Assembly (NCBI GenBank): GCA_963754235.1
Contig: CAVWFK010000005.1
Coordinates: forward strand, 310,001-374,000
Reading direction: 5' to 3'
Length of the DNA: 64,000 bases
Origin: DATAYA01 sp963754235
Lineage (GTDB): Bacteria > Pseudomonadota > Alphaproteobacteria > Acetobacterales > Acetobacteraceae
Under the pieces are notes generated by a model, which saw nothing but the letters and a program-made list of their open reading frames with translations, did not search any database and was not told the origin of the DNA. Position 1 is the stretch's first letter, and each line of letters starts with the position of its first letter. Positions 61,336-64,000 of the stretch are shown here, piece by piece. Both the position numbers and the translations under genes were made by a program.

Positions 61336-62160
61336 ATGGCCTGGACTGAAATCACGCGCGCCAAGTATCGGCGCGATGGACTGCGCTATGCAAGCGATAC
61401 CACCAACGAGGAGTGGGGCGTGATCGAACCGCACCTCCCCGCGGCGGCAAGCTGCGGGCGGACGCGCGAGACCGGCCTGCGAGATGTCGTCGATGCGATC
61501 TTCTATATCGCGCAGTCGGGCTGCCAGTGGCGGCTGCTGCCGAAGGAGTTTCCCCCGTTCACGACGGTGCAGCGGTACTTCTACGCGTGGCGGGACAACG
61601 GGACGTGGCAGACCATCAATCATGCACTGCTGATGTCGGTGCGCGAGGCCGCCGGCCGCGAGGCAAGTCCGAGCGCGGGCGTGATCGACAGCCAGTCGGT
61701 CAAGACCACGGAGGCTGGCGGTCCGCGCGGCTATGCGGCCGAGAAGATGATCAAAGGCCGAAAGCGCCATATTCTCACCGACACGATCGGCCTGCCGGTC
61801 GGGATGATCGTTCACCCCGCCGACGTTCAAGATCGCGATGGGGCGCCAGGCCTGCTGGCGAGCATCCGCAGCGCCTTCCCCTGGTTGCGCCATGTCTTCG
61901 CCGACGGGGGCTATGCCGGTGACAAGCTGAAGGGCGTCCTCGAAAACCTCGGCGACTGGACCATCGAGATCGTCAAGCGGTCAGACGCCGCCAAGGGCTT
62001 CGTCCTGCTGCCCCGGCGATGGGTCGTCGAACGCACCTTTGCCTGGCTCAACCGCAACCGTCGCCTGGCCAAAGACTTCGAGGCGACAACCCAAAGCGCG
62101 GTGACTTGGCTTTACATCACCAGTGTCAAGCTCATGATGCGACGGCTGGCAGCCGCTTGA
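61336..62160 (+). CDS. IS5-family transposase
   Basis: A 274-residue DDE transposase of the IS5 family. Order: AWTEITRAKYRRDGLRYASD, TNEEWGVIEPHLPAAASCGR, IFYIAQSGCQWRLLPKEFPP, VIDSQSVKTTEAGGPRGYA with the first catalytic D, GLPVGMIVHPADVQDRDGAP, WLRHVFADGGYAGDKLKGVL with the second D, and RRWVVERTFAWLNRNRRLAK with the E. AGAGGGACCCG precedes the ATG at 61336; the frame continues upstream to 61240 without a family match. Catalytic residues look intact. Confidence 0.9.
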   Translation: MAWTEITRAKYRRDGLRYASDTTNEEWGVIEPHLPAAASCGRTRETGLRDVVDAIFYIAQSGCQWRLLPKEFPPFTTVQRYFYAWRDNGTWQTINHALLMSVREAAGREASPSAGVIDSQSVKTTEAGGPRGYAAEKMIKGRKRHILTDTIGLPVGMIVHPADVQDRDGAPGLLASIRSAFPWLRHVFADGGYAGDKLKGVLENLGDWTIEIVKRSDAAKGFVLLPRRWVVERTFAWLNRNRRLAKDFEATTQSAVTWLYITSVKLMMRRLAAA

Positions 62161-62755
62161 GCCGCTGTGGTGGGCCAAATTTCCCCATTAAGTCAATATA
62201 CTCGCGTTCCGACGGCGATTCGAGTCAGACCCGCCGCGAGCTGCGGGCGATGGGATACCGCAAGCTGTCGGCACGGCCGCACCATCATGCCCAGGCCGCA
62301 GGTGCGGTCGAGGACTTTAAAAAAAAGACCTTCCCGCCGCGCTGGCAGCGATCGCGCGCGAGCGGGGGATCGATCCTGCCGATATAGAGGTCTGGTTCGG
62401 CGACGAGGCCAGAGTGGGCCAGAAGAACAAGATCACCCGCCGCTGGTCGCTGCGCGGCACCCGGCCCTCGGCGCCCCACGACCAGCGCACCGCTTCCACC
62501 TACATCTTCGGCGCCATCTGCCCGAAAGAGGGCAAAGCGGCGGGCCTGATCCTGCCCTGGTGCAACATCGAGGCCATGAACCTGCAACTGGCCGCCATCT
62601 CGGGCGAGGTCGCCCCCGGTCGGCACGCCGCGCTGCTGCTCGATCAGGCGGGATGGCACCTTTCGCCACGGCTCGCCGTGCCCGACAACATCACCATCGT
62701 CCCGCTGCCAGCCAAGTGCCCCGAGCTGAACCCGCAGGAGAACACATGGATGTAA
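62161..62755 (+). pseudogene. IS630-family transposase remnant with A8G slippery site
   Basis: Partial IS630-family sequence. The first part (TRRELRAMGYRKLSARPHHH, AQAAGAVEDFKK) reads in one frame to TTTAAAAAAAAG at 62317-62328. The rest (LPAALAAIARERGIDPADIE, VWFGDEARVGQKNKITRRWS, TYIFGAICPKEGKAAGLI, ALLLDQAGWHLSPRL, PAKCPELNPQENTWM) lies in the -1 frame. IS630 elements are known to use such A-runs for programmed -1 frameshifting. Both ends are missing: the N-terminal helix-turn-helix and everything after the catalytic NPQEN. Nonfunctional as it stands. Confidence 0.75.
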
Positions 62756-62821
62756 AGCGTCTTGGTCATGTTTGTGACGGATGCAACCAAGCCCTTCTCG
62801 TCGCCGGCAACCATGCAGTGA
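62756..62821 (+). pseudogene. 3' end of the interrupted cupin gene
   Basis: The 22 codons read SVLVMFVTDATKPFSSPATMQ then TGA, the expected C-terminal end of the cupin protein whose first part lies at 60631-61172. It joins directly onto IS630 codons, which shows where the insertion block ends. Confidence 0.65.
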
Positions 62822-63265
62822 GAGGGGATCTACATCTTGTGCTTGGCGCTCGCAGGCGCGGCAAAGAACCTGCCGCAGAAGCTGCAGTATCGCAACCTGA
62901 ACCAAGGCAAACCAAAGTATTCTTCAAGCGTAGCCACATCCCCCCAAATATTCCCGAGCGGTGAGATCGGATGACCACTTCCTACTCATGTCTGACACCA
63001 GCCCGTCCGTTTTGGGGAAGTCGCGCGGCTCGGCTGAATGCCCGCCATGGGCGCCATGCCGCCACGCTGGCGTAATCTGAGGCAACCAAGACCAGGGTGG
63101 CGCGGCCATGCCGAGCGCGACTATCGGACATGAACGCAGGTCGCGGATTTGATCTTCCTCATGATGATGGTTGAACGCATCGCCGCAATCTCGCTATCGC
63201 CTTTCATGCGGCAAGGGTTTTCGTCCGTCGACCACGTGCTCAGCGATGAGCCGCTCTCTCGACTT
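62822..63265. other. Intergenic stretch without supported genes
   Basis: About 440 bp following the broken cupin gene. No coding frame with family support; the frames seen are short and lack ribosome-binding sites. Probably decayed DNA. Confidence 0.45.
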
Positions 63266-63761
63266 TCAAGTGGAACCGAGTCGTGCTTTCCCGTCGTGCA
63301 GGCCAATGGAGCGCATTGGCCAGTTTATCCAGCGATCGACACGCGTCGCCTCGTGGGCTTCGTTGAGGGGGTAGCGAATCCGGTTCTCGGGCTTGCTGAC
63401 CTCGCCAATGACCAGCAGCCGGACTTCGAACGCAGTGTTGTTTAGGAACGTGTGGCAGATGCCGGTCCCCGCGGGGAAGGCAACGGAGTCGCCCGGCTCC
63501 AAGCGGTGCAGGGTGCCATCGATCCAGACGTCGGGGGTGCCTTCCAGCACGAATATGAACTCTTCCTCGGCGCTTTCCGCATGTGGATAAGAAGTCCGGC
63601 GGCCGGGCGGCAGACGTTCATGGTGGATGCCAATCCGCGTCAGGCCGAGCTTGCGCGCGAGCGGTGCGCCGATCGACATGAGTTCGGTATCGCCCGGGTA
63701 GTGCGAGTTCATCGGGGGCTTCCAGGTCGCGCCAGTGGCGGATGAAGTCGGGGCGGCTCAT
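63266..63761 (-). CDS. Cupin-domain protein, frameshifted near its start
   Basis: A ~164-residue cupin. The N-terminus MSRPDFIRHWRDLEAPD starts at the ATG 63761. The body (NSHYPGDTELMSIGAPLARK, GLTRIGIHHERLPPGRRTSY, PHAESAEEEFIFVLEGTPDV, HRLEPGDSVAFPAGTGICHT) follows in another frame after about 63706, where one extra G (GATGAAC) creates a stop. Metal-binding residues HAESAEEEF and the later His in CHTFLN are visible. Relatives resemble auxin-binding or DUF861-like cupins; function unknown. Confidence 0.8.
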
Positions 63762-63912
63762 TCAATGGCTCCTGTTCGGTCCAGGCATTCTCTGTAGCAG
63801 AAGCAGGTGCGACGGGACCACCGTGGACTCGGCCGGACGACCAGCGACAAGCCACATTCCTGCCGCGGCCTTGATAGCCTGCCAGGGCGCGCAACAGCGC
63901 TTGGCGAAACAC

Positions 63913-64000
63913 CTAGGCCGGGCCGTCGCCCGTCACGCGCCAGATCACATCGCCCACATCGTCCGCCATCAGCAAAGAGCGGCGGTCTGCGCCGAGCGCC
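63913..64000 (-). CDS. C-terminal end of a PQQ-dependent sugar dehydrogenase-like protein (cut by window edge)
   Basis: Only the last 28 codons are visible: ALGADRRSLLMADDVGDVIW then RVTGDGPA and TAG at 63913. ADD-VG-IWRV is the usual end of L-sorbosone/PQQ-type glucose dehydrogenase-like beta-propellers, common in Acetobacteraceae. The rest lies beyond the right edge. Confidence 0.6.
   Translation of the reverse strand, partial: ALGADRRSLLMADDVGDVIWRVTGDGPA

Larger units (their letters stand above)
61172..62755. mobile_element. Insertion-sequence block (IS5-family element next to an IS630-family remnant) inside the cupin gene
   Basis: The block separates two halves of one cupin gene. It contains an intact-looking IS5-family transposase (61336-62160) and an incomplete IS630-family transposase (62161-62755). 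Terminal inverted repeats of the IS5 element were not confidently located: candidates are GGCTGACCCGGAATGG on the left and the TGGTGGGCCAAATTTCC region on the right. The right end joins IS630 codons directly to the cupin remainder, so at least one rearrangement followed insertion. Confidence 0.7.

Overview
This is a GC-rich chromosomal segment of an alphaproteobacterium. The gene set points to the Acetobacteraceae or a close Rhodospirillales relative: C4-pathway 5-aminolevulinate synthase, a HiPIP, the rimP-nusA-ylxR-infB-rbfA-truB-rpsO-pnp cluster, ubiquinone-type housekeeping genes, and GC-rich palindromic intergenic repeats. Genus cannot be set from this sequence alone. Genes are tightly packed, often with 4-base ATGA or GTGA overlaps.

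Layout. 1-7.2 kb: HtrA/DegP protease (cut by the left edge), a fused molybdate/tungstate permease-ATPase with its binding protein, a divergent ModE-like regulator with a Mo-box-like operator between them, an ABC exporter and an acetyltransferase. 7.6-11.7 kb: CHRD protein, frameshifted FGGY kinase, HiPIP, hemA, and two small overlapping genes (a Cys-rich protein and a 43-residue lipoprotein). 11.8-15.5 kb: aerobic phenylacetyl-CoA epoxidase operon paaABCDE, with a ~107-bp palindromic element between paaD and paaE. 15.5-18.1 kb: a TPR protein with 47-residue repeats and a small membrane partner sharing a rare motif. 18.2-23.4 kb: DODA-type dioxygenase, FAD amine oxidase and a three-part TRAP transporter. 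23.4-30.5 kb: Zn alcohol dehydrogenase, an Aae-type aromatic acid efflux set, a BKACE enzyme, a remnant of a binding protein and a nitronate monooxygenase-like enzyme. 30.6-40.9 kb: the translation/transcription cluster, interrupted by a type II toxin-antitoxin pair. 41-52.3 kb: dehydrogenase, DUF4142, proline iminopeptidase, phosphatase, GST, a complete group II intron, prs, a lipoprotein, pgeF, midA, lgt and hldD. 52.4-57.6 kb: ubiK-like, ybjN-like, proC, ethanolamine ammonia-lyase eutBC. 57.7-64 kb: a more accessory tract with a DksA/TraR zinc finger, SMP-30-like protein, DUF1330, two cupins (one broken by IS5 and IS630 sequences) and the tail of a PQQ-type sugar dehydrogenase.

At least eight genes carry a single-base frameshift, including the essential nusA and rimP. 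Sequence or assembly indels are therefore the first explanation, and frameshifted genes are annotated as one CDS each. The most distinctive biology is the palindromic repeat families (two give codons or possible start codons to genes, one is invaded by a group II intron), the paired proteins sharing the AGRDAS motif, and the toxin-antitoxin pair translationally linked to rbfA.
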